From positions 310,001 through 374,000 of the forward strand of contig DIFI01000009.1 of assembly GCA_002419055.1 (NCBI GenBank): DNA of 64,000 bases. The letters are read 5' to 3'. The notes under the pieces were generated by a model. It had not been told where the DNA came from. It saw only the letters and a list, made by a program, of their open reading frames with translations, and did no database searches. Origin of the DNA: Peptococcaceae bacterium UBA5752 (GTDB lineage: Bacteria > Bacillota > Dehalobacteriia > UBA4068). The position numbers were made by a program, and so were the translations under genes. This document shows positions 52,253 through 60,371 of this stretch, one piece after another; within the stretch, counting starts at the first letter, position 1; each line of letters begins with the position of its first letter.

Positions 52253-53422
52253 TTATTTAGGAAAGCTAGATATTTTTCCCCAATCACATGCTACAGCGTA
52301 AGACATGCAGCGGTTAAATATATCATAAGTTAGCGGGGGCGTGGATAGCCCATTAACAACGCTTATTGTATGGCTGCGGTCAAATTCTCTTCTATCAGAT
52401 AGGTAAGGTCGATACGGTTCAAAAAATCTTGCAAATAATTCTTCCGCAGGGTTAAGCTGTTTTTCGGATGGTTTATAAATTACTTTGATACCTCGAATTC
52501 CCAAGAAACTTTCGATATAATCGGATATTGTTAGGATATTTGGTGGATTATCACAGGTAATGTTATAAATGCCATCATCATCATTTTCTATAATACTTAG
52601 AGTTGTGTCTACAAAATGATCTACGGATATTAAGTTTACTGCCCCATCTTCCGGTAGGTATACCGTAAGCGGAATGTTTAATGTACCATCATTATTAAGA
52701 TTGAATCCCCATTTCTTCGATCGTTCACCGCCATGTTCGACAATGTCTTTAACGAAGATATCTTTGATATATGAGATTGATTTAACGGCATAGTATAGTG
52801 CGTTAAATTTAAGCGCTCTACCAGTTTTAGAATGTCCGTAGACAATTGAGGGACGAAGTATAGAAAGCGGTATACCAATTTTTTTGCAGCCATTGCTGAT
52901 AATTTCTTCAGCTCGCGCTTTGCTTTCTTCATAGACGTTTGTGAATTTGTGATTGACTTCAGCCGGCTCCTCCAGACAAATGCCTTCACGGACGCCAACC
53001 GCATAGGCGGTGCTGATATAATAAAAACGTTTTGCTTGAGAATCTTCAGCAAATTCAAGCAGGGAGGAAAGGTTGTTGATGTTTGTTTCCAGTATTCTTT
53101 TCCTATTACGTTCCGCAAAGCTGGTATCCGAGGCACAGTGAATGATTATATCAGTGTCTGCGCATAGTTGACTATAAGTCTTATCATCAAGGCCAAAGTG
53201 CTTTTTTGTGAAATCACCTTCAACCGGCAACAATCGTTGCCGTGGATTAAGGTCAAGCCAACGGACCAAACCAGATAATCTGTCAGCTAGACGTATTTGG
53301 GCTGAAGACCGCCCCAATGCTGTTACTTGATATCCCTGATCCAACAATCCTGCTAATAAAAAGGCACCCAAGAAACCTGTGGCTCCGGTTAGGACAACTG
53401 ACTTTTTTGATTCTCCGAGCAT
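52253..53422 (-). CDS. Extended SDR, thioester-reductase/fatty-acyl-reductase-like
   Basis: 389 residues. The NAD(P)-binding site is VVLTGATGFLGAFLLAGLLDQGYQVTALGR. EGDFTKKHFGL, IIHCASDTSFAERN, YYISTAYAVGV and the catalytic YEESKARAEEII (YxxxK) follow, then LSILRPSIVYGHSKTG. This pattern is that of NAD_binding_4 proteins (thioester reductases, fatty-acyl-CoA reductases) more than sugar epimerases. ATG at 53422 has GGAGGTG upstream; a longer in-frame start inside oxidase 2 is rejected. It follows oxidase 2 by 16 bases. A copy of its first codons survives at 55313-55366. Confidence 0.85.
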   Translation of the reverse strand: MLGESKKSVVLTGATGFLGAFLLAGLLDQGYQVTALGRSSAQIRLADRLSGLVRWLDLNPRQRLLPVEGDFTKKHFGLDDKTYSQLCADTDIIIHCASDTSFAERNRKRILETNINNLSSLLEFAEDSQAKRFYYISTAYAVGVREGICLEEPAEVNHKFTNVYEESKARAEEIISNGCKKIGIPLSILRPSIVYGHSKTGRALKFNALYYAVKSISYIKDIFVKDIVEHGGERSKKWGFNLNNDGTLNIPLTVYLPEDGAVNLISVDHFVDTTLSIIENDDDGIYNITCDNPPNILTISDYIESFLGIRGIKVIYKPSEKQLNPAEELFARFFEPYRPYLSDRREFDRSHTISVVNGLSTPPLTYDIFNRCMSYAVACDWGKISSFPK

Positions 53423-53438
53423 TAAAACACCTCCAAGA

Positions 53439-55313
53439 TTAAATGTAGAGCAAATTTTCTTTTCTACAGCAGCCACGATTGACTATATAACGGAATTGCC
53501 TGATTGTACCGGTTTTTTCGCTATATTTATCAAACAAAGCACCGGCTTCTTCGGTCACTTGTTGAATACGTGATATTTCATCGGGATCAAGATTATCAAA
53601 ATAAAAATCATACTCCCAGCCGCATCTTTTACCATGATCAAAGGGTGTTATAAACCCTAGATCATTTTTAATGTTATACTTGTCGCCGATATCTTTTAGC
53701 CCTTTTTGCATTTCTTCGATTAATGGCGTATCAATGGGGAGATAGGCAACAAATCCAACAAATAACTTTTCTCTGTTAAAACGCGAACTAAGGATTCTGA
53801 ATGTGTTGAGCCAGACGAGATCCATCATTTCCGGCTTTTGATAAAGCTTCTCAAAGAACGGTCGCAGTTCGGGGTCAACATCTTGCAACATTTGAGCGGT
53901 GGAGGGAGCCAATGCTATTTCGGCCAGATCGTTGAATTGCTCAAGTTTGAGGTATGCATATGGTTCATCACCGTTTAGGTCATTAAGTAAATCAAGCCAT
54001 TCCGCGGATTTAAGTGACGGTAAACTTTGACACAGGGTTCTAAATAACTTTTGATTTATAAATGGATACCCCATATCGCGGACGCATTTTATATCGTAGG
54101 TATCTCCGATTAACAGTACCAGATAAGGCATACCTAATTTGTTGACAAATATATCCTTTGCTTCCTGGGTTAATTTTTTAGTGGAAGCAACGAAAGATGA
54201 AATGAATTCACATCCGAGAATGGAAATTGATAAGCCAATTCGTCTAATAGCACATTCCTTGCCAAAATCAATCGCGGCTTCCAGAGATTTAAACGGAACA
54301 AGTATAGCGTCCTCATCATCGGTTACAGGATAAAGCTTTATGCTTGCCGATACGCAGATAGCATAGGGTTCAGCTTCAGCCAATTTATACTCATAAGAAA
54401 AGAGGTTGGGCGCGTTAATGTCGTTCATGTTGAAATACGAACCATCTTTGGCAATAAATTCCGCATTGATTATGCTATCGGCCGCTAACCCGTAAGTTGT
54501 GGAAAAGGTGGAAAGCAAGCCGTTGGTCATAATATTGGCGCAGACCATAGCTGATGGTTCTGCGGTATGCACTCTGTACCCACGTTTACTGGCCTCAGTC
54601 TGTACTTCAAAAGCAGTAACGCCCGGTCCTATCTTGACACACCAATTTTTTTCATCAAACTCGATTATTTTCATTCGGTTAAGGTCTAATACAACACCGT
54701 CAGTAAAAGTTAAGCCATGGCTTGAAGCACCATTGCCGCGTATAACATAGGAAATATTATGTTGATTCAAGAGTTTGATAATGGCGGTAATTTCTTCTTT
54801 TGTATTTGGCATCACAACACATTTCGGCATTTTGTATGTTACATGGGGGCAAATATCATGATGATACGTTATAGCGACTGCGGGATCATTAGTAGCCCAA
54901 AAGTCACCAACGATTTTCTTCAATTCTATCAGCAATTCATCATCTTGAGTTTTGACAACCTTGCCACCATTTACTAAATATGTGCTGATATGATCTTTTA
55001 ATGCTTTCATAACTTTTGAGGGGCGTAATTCTTGGGTAAAGTAGCATGGGTAATCACATTTGCCACACAAATTGCAGCTGTCTGCAATTTCTATGCATTT
55101 TTCGGTAATAGGTATCTTGTTATCGTAAAGAGCCGCATAAAGATCCATTCTGCCTACTGGATAAAAGCTGATATATTGATTTTCCAATCCTGATGCACAT
55201 ACGCCGCATCCAAGTAAATCTACCTTACACAGCGCAAAATGCCGGCAACTCTTAGCGATTTTTACTATCTCATCCGTTTCAGTAGCTGTAATAGAAATGG
55301 TAGTATCTTTCAT
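53439..55313 (-). CDS. Fe-S/FAD-linked (PCMH-type) oxidoreductase, paralogue 2
   Basis: 624 residues, collinear with paralogues 1 and 3 along the whole length. The cysteine groups shift by two residues (C23, C29, C36, C39; then SCNLCGKCDYPCYF), and the FAD block VIRGNGASSHGLTFTDGVVLDL and C-terminal GCCRKENLLYI are kept. It differs from 1 in the C-terminal end (no SPK). Its ATG overlaps the stop of the SDR remnant (TAATG). Ribosome binding region GGAGTAATTA is shared by all three. Probable operon: methyltransferase, oxidase 3, oxidase 2, SDR. Substrate unknown. Confidence 0.85.
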   Translation of the reverse strand: MKDTTISITATETDEIVKIAKSCRHFALCKVDLLGCGVCASGLENQYISFYPVGRMDLYAALYDNKIPITEKCIEIADSCNLCGKCDYPCYFTQELRPSKVMKALKDHISTYLVNGGKVVKTQDDELLIELKKIVGDFWATNDPAVAITYHHDICPHVTYKMPKCVVMPNTKEEITAIIKLLNQHNISYVIRGNGASSHGLTFTDGVVLDLNRMKIIEFDEKNWCVKIGPGVTAFEVQTEASKRGYRVHTAEPSAMVCANIMTNGLLSTFSTTYGLAADSIINAEFIAKDGSYFNMNDINAPNLFSYEYKLAEAEPYAICVSASIKLYPVTDDEDAILVPFKSLEAAIDFGKECAIRRIGLSISILGCEFISSFVASTKKLTQEAKDIFVNKLGMPYLVLLIGDTYDIKCVRDMGYPFINQKLFRTLCQSLPSLKSAEWLDLLNDLNGDEPYAYLKLEQFNDLAEIALAPSTAQMLQDVDPELRPFFEKLYQKPEMMDLVWLNTFRILSSRFNREKLFVGFVAYLPIDTPLIEEMQKGLKDIGDKYNIKNDLGFITPFDHGKRCGWEYDFYFDNLDPDEISRIQQVTEEAGALFDKYSEKTGTIRQFRYIVNRGCCRKENLLYI

Positions 55314-55366
55314 TAATTACTCCTTTTCTGGTATCTAACAATAGACTTTCTTGATTCTCCGAGCAT
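55313..55366 (-). pseudogene. Remnant of an SDR gene 5' end between oxidases 3 and 2
   Basis: The - strand reads MLGESRKSIVRYQKRSN then stop, preceded by the same GGAGGTGTTTTA ribosome binding region as the SDR at 53422 (MLGESKKSVVLTGATG). The match covers the upstream region and about nine codons, then breaks into the region before oxidase 2. It is best explained by duplication of an [oxidase+SDR] unit and deletion of most of the extra SDR. It may still be translated and couple to oxidase 2. Confidence 0.8.
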
Positions 55367-55382
55367 TAAAACACCTCCAAGA

Positions 55383-57257
55383 TTATATGTAGAGCAAATT
55401 TTCTTTGCGGCAGCATCCGCGATTGACAACATAACGGCATTGTCTGATTGTGCCGGTTTCTTCACTATATTTATCAAGCAGAGCACCGGCTTCCTCAGCC
55501 ACTTGCTGAATCCTTATTAATTCATCTTGATCAAGATTGTCAAAATAAAAATCATATTCCCAGACGCATCTTTTGCCAAAGTCAAATGGTGTGATAAACC
55601 CCATATCACTTCTAATACCATACTTATCTGCGATTTTCCTAAACTCATTTTGCATTTCTAAAATTAAAGTGGTATCAATGGGGAGATAAGAGACTAATCC
55701 AACAAAGGGCTTTTCTCGGCAAAAGCGAGAGCTAAGTATCCTGAATGTGCTTAGCCAGACGAGGTCCGTCATTTCCGGCTTTTCGTAAAGCTTCTCGAAA
55801 AATGGCCGTAGATCTGGGTCCATATCCTGCACCATTTGAGAGGGGGAGGGAGCCAAGGCTATTTCAGCCAGAACATTGAATTGCTCAAGCTTGAGGAAGG
55901 CATATGGTTCATCACTTTCCAGAGTTTCCAGTAAATCCAGCCATTCCGCCGATTTAAGTGACGGTAGACCTAGACAAAGAGTATTATAAAGCTTTTGGTC
56001 TATGAAGGGATAGCCCATCTCACGGACACATAGTATGTCGTAGGCATCTCCAATTACCATTACCAGATAGGGCATGCCCAATTTGTTGACAAATATATCT
56101 TTTGCATCTATGGCAGACTTTTGGGTTGAGGCAACGAAAGATGAGATGAATTCGCAACCGAGAATGGAAATTGAAATGCCAATTCGTCTTATTGCACATT
56201 CCTTAGCAAAATCCATCGCTTCTTTCTGTGAATCAAACGGTACAAGAACAGCATCTTCGTCATCTGTGACAGGATGAAGCTTTACACTTAATGATACGAT
56301 AATAGCATATGGTTCGGGTTCGGACAATTTATTATCGAACGAGAAAAGATTGGGCGCATTAATGTCATTCAAGTTATAACATGTTCCGTCTCGCGTAATA
56401 AACTCCGCATTGATATAATCATCTGCTGCTAACCCGTATGTTGTCATATAGGTCGAAAGTAAACCGGTGGTCATTATATTGGAGCAGACCATTGCCGATG
56501 GTTCAGCGGTATGGACTCTGTACCCGTGTTTTTGAGCCTCTGTTTGAATTTCAAATGCAGCAACGCCCGGCCCGATTTTGACATACCAATTCTTTTCATT
56601 AAACTCAATAGTCTTCATGCGGTTAAGGTCTAAAACAACACCGTCAGTAAACGTTAAGCCATGGCTCGATGCGCCATTACCACGTACAACAAAGGGAATA
56701 TTATGATGATTTAAGAGTTTGATAACGGCTGAAATTTCTTCTTTTGTATTTGGCATAACCACATATTGCGGCATTTTAAACGTTGCATGGGGACACATAT
56801 CATGATGGTATGTAATGGCGATTGCAGGATCATTGGTAGCCCAAAAATCACCAACAATTTTCTTTAATTCTGTCAATGTTTCATCTTCTTGTATTTTAAC
56901 TACCTTACCACCATTTTTTAAATATGAGTCAACATGATCTTTTAACGCCTTCATTACTTTTAAGGGGCGCAATTGATGAGTAAAGTAGCAGGGGTAATCA
57001 CATTTGCCGCACAAATTGCAGCTGTCTGTAATTTCGATGCATTTTTCGGTAATAGGAATCACGTTATCGTAAAGAGCCGCATAAAGATCCATTCTGCCTT
57101 CGGGGTAAAAGCTGACATAGTTATTTTCCAGCCCAGATGCACAAACGCCGCATCCTAGTATATCGACTTTACACATTGAATAATGCCGACAACTCTTAGC
57201 GATCTTTACTATTTCATCCGTCTCTTTCGCTGTAATAGAACTAGTAGTATCTTTCAT
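55383..57257 (-). CDS. Fe-S/FAD-linked (PCMH-type) oxidoreductase, paralogue 3
   Basis: 624 residues, the same architecture as paralogues 1 and 2: cysteine groups C23-x5-C29-x6-C36-x2-C39 and SCNLCGKCDYPCYF, FAD block VVRGNGASSHGLTFTDGVVLDL, TAEPSAMVCSNIMTTG, C-terminal VNRGCCRKENLLYI. All key cysteines and glycines are intact, so none of the three copies looks decayed. It starts with MKDTTSSITAKETDEIVK, nearly the same as copy 2. It lies 21 bases after the methyltransferase. The three copies could act on related substrates or form a complex; this is inference. Confidence 0.85.
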   Translation of the reverse strand: MKDTTSSITAKETDEIVKIAKSCRHYSMCKVDILGCGVCASGLENNYVSFYPEGRMDLYAALYDNVIPITEKCIEITDSCNLCGKCDYPCYFTHQLRPLKVMKALKDHVDSYLKNGGKVVKIQEDETLTELKKIVGDFWATNDPAIAITYHHDMCPHATFKMPQYVVMPNTKEEISAVIKLLNHHNIPFVVRGNGASSHGLTFTDGVVLDLNRMKTIEFNEKNWYVKIGPGVAAFEIQTEAQKHGYRVHTAEPSAMVCSNIMTTGLLSTYMTTYGLAADDYINAEFITRDGTCYNLNDINAPNLFSFDNKLSEPEPYAIIVSLSVKLHPVTDDEDAVLVPFDSQKEAMDFAKECAIRRIGISISILGCEFISSFVASTQKSAIDAKDIFVNKLGMPYLVMVIGDAYDILCVREMGYPFIDQKLYNTLCLGLPSLKSAEWLDLLETLESDEPYAFLKLEQFNVLAEIALAPSPSQMVQDMDPDLRPFFEKLYEKPEMTDLVWLSTFRILSSRFCREKPFVGLVSYLPIDTTLILEMQNEFRKIADKYGIRSDMGFITPFDFGKRCVWEYDFYFDNLDQDELIRIQQVAEEAGALLDKYSEETGTIRQCRYVVNRGCCRKENLLYI

Positions 57258-57278
57258 TAATTACTCCTTTTCTGGTAT

Positions 57279-58082
57279 CTAATGCTTGATTGCAAACCCA
57301 ATATACATGAGACTTGTAACTTTACTTTCCTTCATCCATATTTTCTCTCCGAAATCTTTATAAGATAATTCTCCTTTGGATCTTTTGCGGAGATTGTGAA
57401 GTACAAATGGAAATGCAGTGTTAGGCATTAAGCCTATAGGATCTTTCCATTCCAGATTGTTTTCTTCCAAGAGTAATCTTAATTCTTTGGGCTTGATAAA
57501 CATTTTCCAAACATGAAGATTTGGCGGAGCGATAGCCCAACTTTGCCAAACCTGTAAAATGTTAATTGCTATTAGTTGACTAAGCCATGTGCGATTTATC
57601 GTGTCGTAAAAAAATAAGCCTCCCGGTTTTAAGACACGGCTAATTTCTGAAATAACTTTGGGCAGATCGCGTACATGCTCTAAAACATCGCAACAAAACA
57701 CAAAATCGATGGAGCTGTTATCGTAAGGTAAGGCTTCGCCTGTTCCTATGATATAATTAATTTGCAAGCCGCTTATATTTGAATGATTAGTGGCTATTTG
57801 TATTGATTGTTCTGAAGGGTCTATGCCGGTGACTGAAAAGCCCACGCGCGCTAATTCTTCACAAAGGAATCCACCGCCACAGCCGATATCAAGGGCTAAT
57901 TTTCCTTGAGGATTAATGTTAAGCTCTGTAATCAATTTTTTTCTTAAATAACTAATTCGAGCAGGATTAAAAGAAGACGAAATTAAATATAGTGGAGAAT
58001 CTGCTTGCCACCATTGATTTTTTTTATCATTATATAAATCATTATCAATACATTGATAAATATTATATGGCGTTTTTTTCAC
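57279..58082 (-). CDS. Class I SAM-dependent methyltransferase, UbiG-like
   Basis: 267 residues. The WWQADSPLYLISSSFNPARISYLRKKL region resembles the UbiG start (WW...L...NP.R). The SAM-binding motif is ALDIGCGGGFLCEELARVGFSVTGIDPSEQSI, with acidic strand and DFVFCCDVLEHVRDLPKVISEISRVLKPGGLFFYDTINRT (motifs II and III). GTG at 58082 follows GGGGGAT. UbiG-like enzymes methylate oxygen on phenolic rings, but quinone synthesis is not implied here. First gene of the probable oxidase operon, with its own leader between it and the asnB terminator. Confidence 0.87.
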   Translation of the reverse strand: MKKTPYNIYQCIDNDLYNDKKNQWWQADSPLYLISSSFNPARISYLRKKLITELNINPQGKLALDIGCGGGFLCEELARVGFSVTGIDPSEQSIQIATNHSNISGLQINYIIGTGEALPYDNSSIDFVFCCDVLEHVRDLPKVISEISRVLKPGGLFFYDTINRTWLSQLIAINILQVWQSWAIAPPNLHVWKMFIKPKELRLLLEENNLEWKDPIGLMPNTAFPFVLHNLRKRSKGELSYKDFGEKIWMKESKVTSLMYIGFAIKH

Positions 58083-58173
58083 AATTAATCCCCCAATAAT
58101 TCATTCTACAATAATAATCAAAAATACACAAGTATATAAATTTACTTCTTTTTCGCCAATTAATGTATTAAAC

Positions 58174-58202
58174 AAAAAGCACCCAAAGATTGGGTGCTTT
58201 TT
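58174..58202 (-). terminator. Terminator after asnB
   Basis: Arms AAAAAGCACCC (58174-58184) and GGGTGCTTTTT (58192-58202), so transcription of asnB probably ends before the methyltransferase. Confidence 0.85.
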
Positions 58203-58217
58203 ATATGAAAACATTTG

Positions 58218-60062
58218 TTATTCAATATTTATTTTGTATTTTTGAAGCCAAAAATCTATTTGTAATAAATACGCTAATAATTGTGGTGCGTTCATTAGCT
58301 GACCAAACCATGGTATGTTTGTTTCACTATTAATTGACATTGCTAGCTGTTGAACTGCTTGCTTATTAATAAGCGGAAGTAACGGGGATGACTGATTATT
58401 AAGCATCGATATTGTTAAGCGGCGTATCATATCTATATACATTGGATTATGCGTTTTAGGGTAAGGGCTTTTTTTTCTCCATAAAACATCTTCCGGAAGC
58501 ACTCCGGTCAATGATTGTCTTAAAATCCCTTTTTCCCTGTTTTTAAAATATTTCATCTCCCATGGAATGTTCCATGCATATTCAACTAACTTATGATCAC
58601 AAAATGGCACTCTGATCTCTAAGCCTGTTGTCATACTCATCCTATCTTTTCTGTCTAATAATGTTGGCATCCATCTGGTCAGATTCAAGTAAAACAATTC
58701 TCTCATTTTAGCATTAACGGGATTATCCCCGCTGAAGTGAGGTACTTCATTAATGGCTTCTTGATATCGCTCAGCCAGATATTCTTTGGGTTTTACAATG
58801 CTAAGTAGCTCCGGTGAATACAATTGCACTTTCTCATTTAAATTTCTGGACCAGGGAAAGGTAACTGTATCAGGGTCGCTTTTTGTGTAGAACCATGGGT
58901 ATCCGCCAAATACTTCATCTGCGCATTCTCCTGACAAGCAAACTGTTGCTTGGTTTTTTATCCAGCGGCTAAATAATAATAAAGAAGAATCAACGTCAGT
59001 CATACCGGGAAGATCTCTTGCCAAAACTGCCGCAAAAAGTGCCTCAACCAAATCATGTGTTTCTATAAATAATGATGAGTGTTTTGTATCTAAATAATCA
59101 GATACTACTTTTACCCAAGGGGCATCCGAGTTAGGCTGAAATTCGTTTACCTGAAAGTGCCGATCATTCCCTATGTAATCTACCGAGAATGTCATAAGTT
59201 TTTCGCCGAATTCTTGGATATATACTTCCGATGCTATTGCAGCTATGGTGCTGGAATCTAACCCCCCTGATAATAAAACACATAAAGGTACATCTGAAAC
59301 CAACTGGCGTTTGACTGCGTCAAAGACTAACTCTTTGACATTTATTATCGTACTATCAAAATCATCATCATGAGCATGACTGTTTAAAGACCAATATTGA
59401 TGAATATTAGTACCTTCTCGATCAATATGCATACAATAACCCGGTTTTAACTCGTAGATTCCAGAAAATACACCATTTCCCGGAGTCCTTGCCGGACCTA
59501 TTACAAAAATTTCTGCCAATCCTTGACTATTGAGTTTTGGCGATATTTGAGGATGGGCAAGGATTGCTTTGATTTCGGAAGCAAAGCAAAAATAGTTGCC
59601 TTGTTGGCAATAAAATAACGGTTTAACGCCGATACGATCACGAACAATAAATAGACTTTCATTTAACATATCCCAGATAGCAAAAGCAAAAATTCCGTTG
59701 AGTTTCTGTAAGCATTTTTCGCCCCATTCAATATAGGCGATTAAAAGAACCTCCGTATCCGACCATCCTTCAAATGTATAGCCTTTTGATATAAGCTGCT
59801 GTCGTATATCTTCAGTATTATACAGTTCTCCATTGTACACTATGGTATAAACATTATTACCTTTTTTTCGTGTCATTGGTTGTTTACCGCCATTAGGGTC
59901 AACTACAATAAGTCTTCTATGGCCTAAAATTGTATGATCTGAGAACCAATAACCGGATGCATCCGGTCCACGATGGGTAAGTGTTTCGGCCATTATGTTT
60001 ATAATACTTTCTTCATTTATCAGTTTTTCAGCAAAATTTGTATATCCAACAATTCCACACAC
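58218..60062 (-). CDS. asnB: Asparagine synthase (glutamine-hydrolysing)
   Basis: 614 residues. The N-terminal Ntn amidotransferase domain starts with Cys2 (MCGIVGYTNF) and has HRGPDASGYW, GHRRLIVVDPNGGKQPM, YNGELYNTEDIRQQL and SDTEVLLIAY. The synthetase domain has the PPi loop LLSGGLDSSTIAA, SGECADEVFGGYPWF and LDRKDRMSMTTGLEIRVPFCDHKLVEYAWNIP. All catalytic residues of ordinary AsnB are present, so it makes asparagine or, less likely, amidates a product of the neighbouring cluster. GTG at 60062 follows AGGAGG. Separately terminated. Confidence 0.93.
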   Translation of the reverse strand: MCGIVGYTNFAEKLINEESIINIMAETLTHRGPDASGYWFSDHTILGHRRLIVVDPNGGKQPMTRKKGNNVYTIVYNGELYNTEDIRQQLISKGYTFEGWSDTEVLLIAYIEWGEKCLQKLNGIFAFAIWDMLNESLFIVRDRIGVKPLFYCQQGNYFCFASEIKAILAHPQISPKLNSQGLAEIFVIGPARTPGNGVFSGIYELKPGYCMHIDREGTNIHQYWSLNSHAHDDDFDSTIINVKELVFDAVKRQLVSDVPLCVLLSGGLDSSTIAAIASEVYIQEFGEKLMTFSVDYIGNDRHFQVNEFQPNSDAPWVKVVSDYLDTKHSSLFIETHDLVEALFAAVLARDLPGMTDVDSSLLLFSRWIKNQATVCLSGECADEVFGGYPWFYTKSDPDTVTFPWSRNLNEKVQLYSPELLSIVKPKEYLAERYQEAINEVPHFSGDNPVNAKMRELFYLNLTRWMPTLLDRKDRMSMTTGLEIRVPFCDHKLVEYAWNIPWEMKYFKNREKGILRQSLTGVLPEDVLWRKKSPYPKTHNPMYIDMIRRLTISMLNNQSSPLLPLINKQAVQQLAMSINSETNIPWFGQLMNAPQLLAYLLQIDFWLQKYKINIE

Positions 60063-60371
60063 GTACTTTTCCTCCTAAAAATTTGTCTACTATAGAAACC
60101 TTCTTTATTCAGTATATGTGTAGTAGTTTTGTTATGTTATTTAGATAGAGCATCAAAAAAAGAGTACATTCGAAACACTTTAAAAGGCCTAGCGTGTTAT
60201 CTGCTAGTTTTTATTCATAATAAAAATTAAATATTTAATAAAATATAATAAAAAAATATATATATAATGTAAATATTTGGTATAATGGTTTTAATGAATT
60301 AATTGAAATATGATCTTTAATAGTTTTCTCGATATCTCTCATGATATAAAAAAATTCAAGGAGAACATATT
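60063..60371. other. 309-base divergent intergenic region
   Basis: Very AT-rich. It holds the asnB ribosome binding site (AGGAGG on the - strand near 60071-60076), a short hairpin CTAGC...GCTAG (60188-60207) followed by TTTTTATT on the + strand, and a TATAAT at 60281-60286 with no good -35 box. An AAGGAG lies before the subtilase start. No further gene is seen. Confidence 0.6.

Noticed and set aside
60188..60216. Terminator hairpin before the subtilase gene
   Set aside because: Only 5 bp in the stem and no + strand gene lies upstream for it to terminate.
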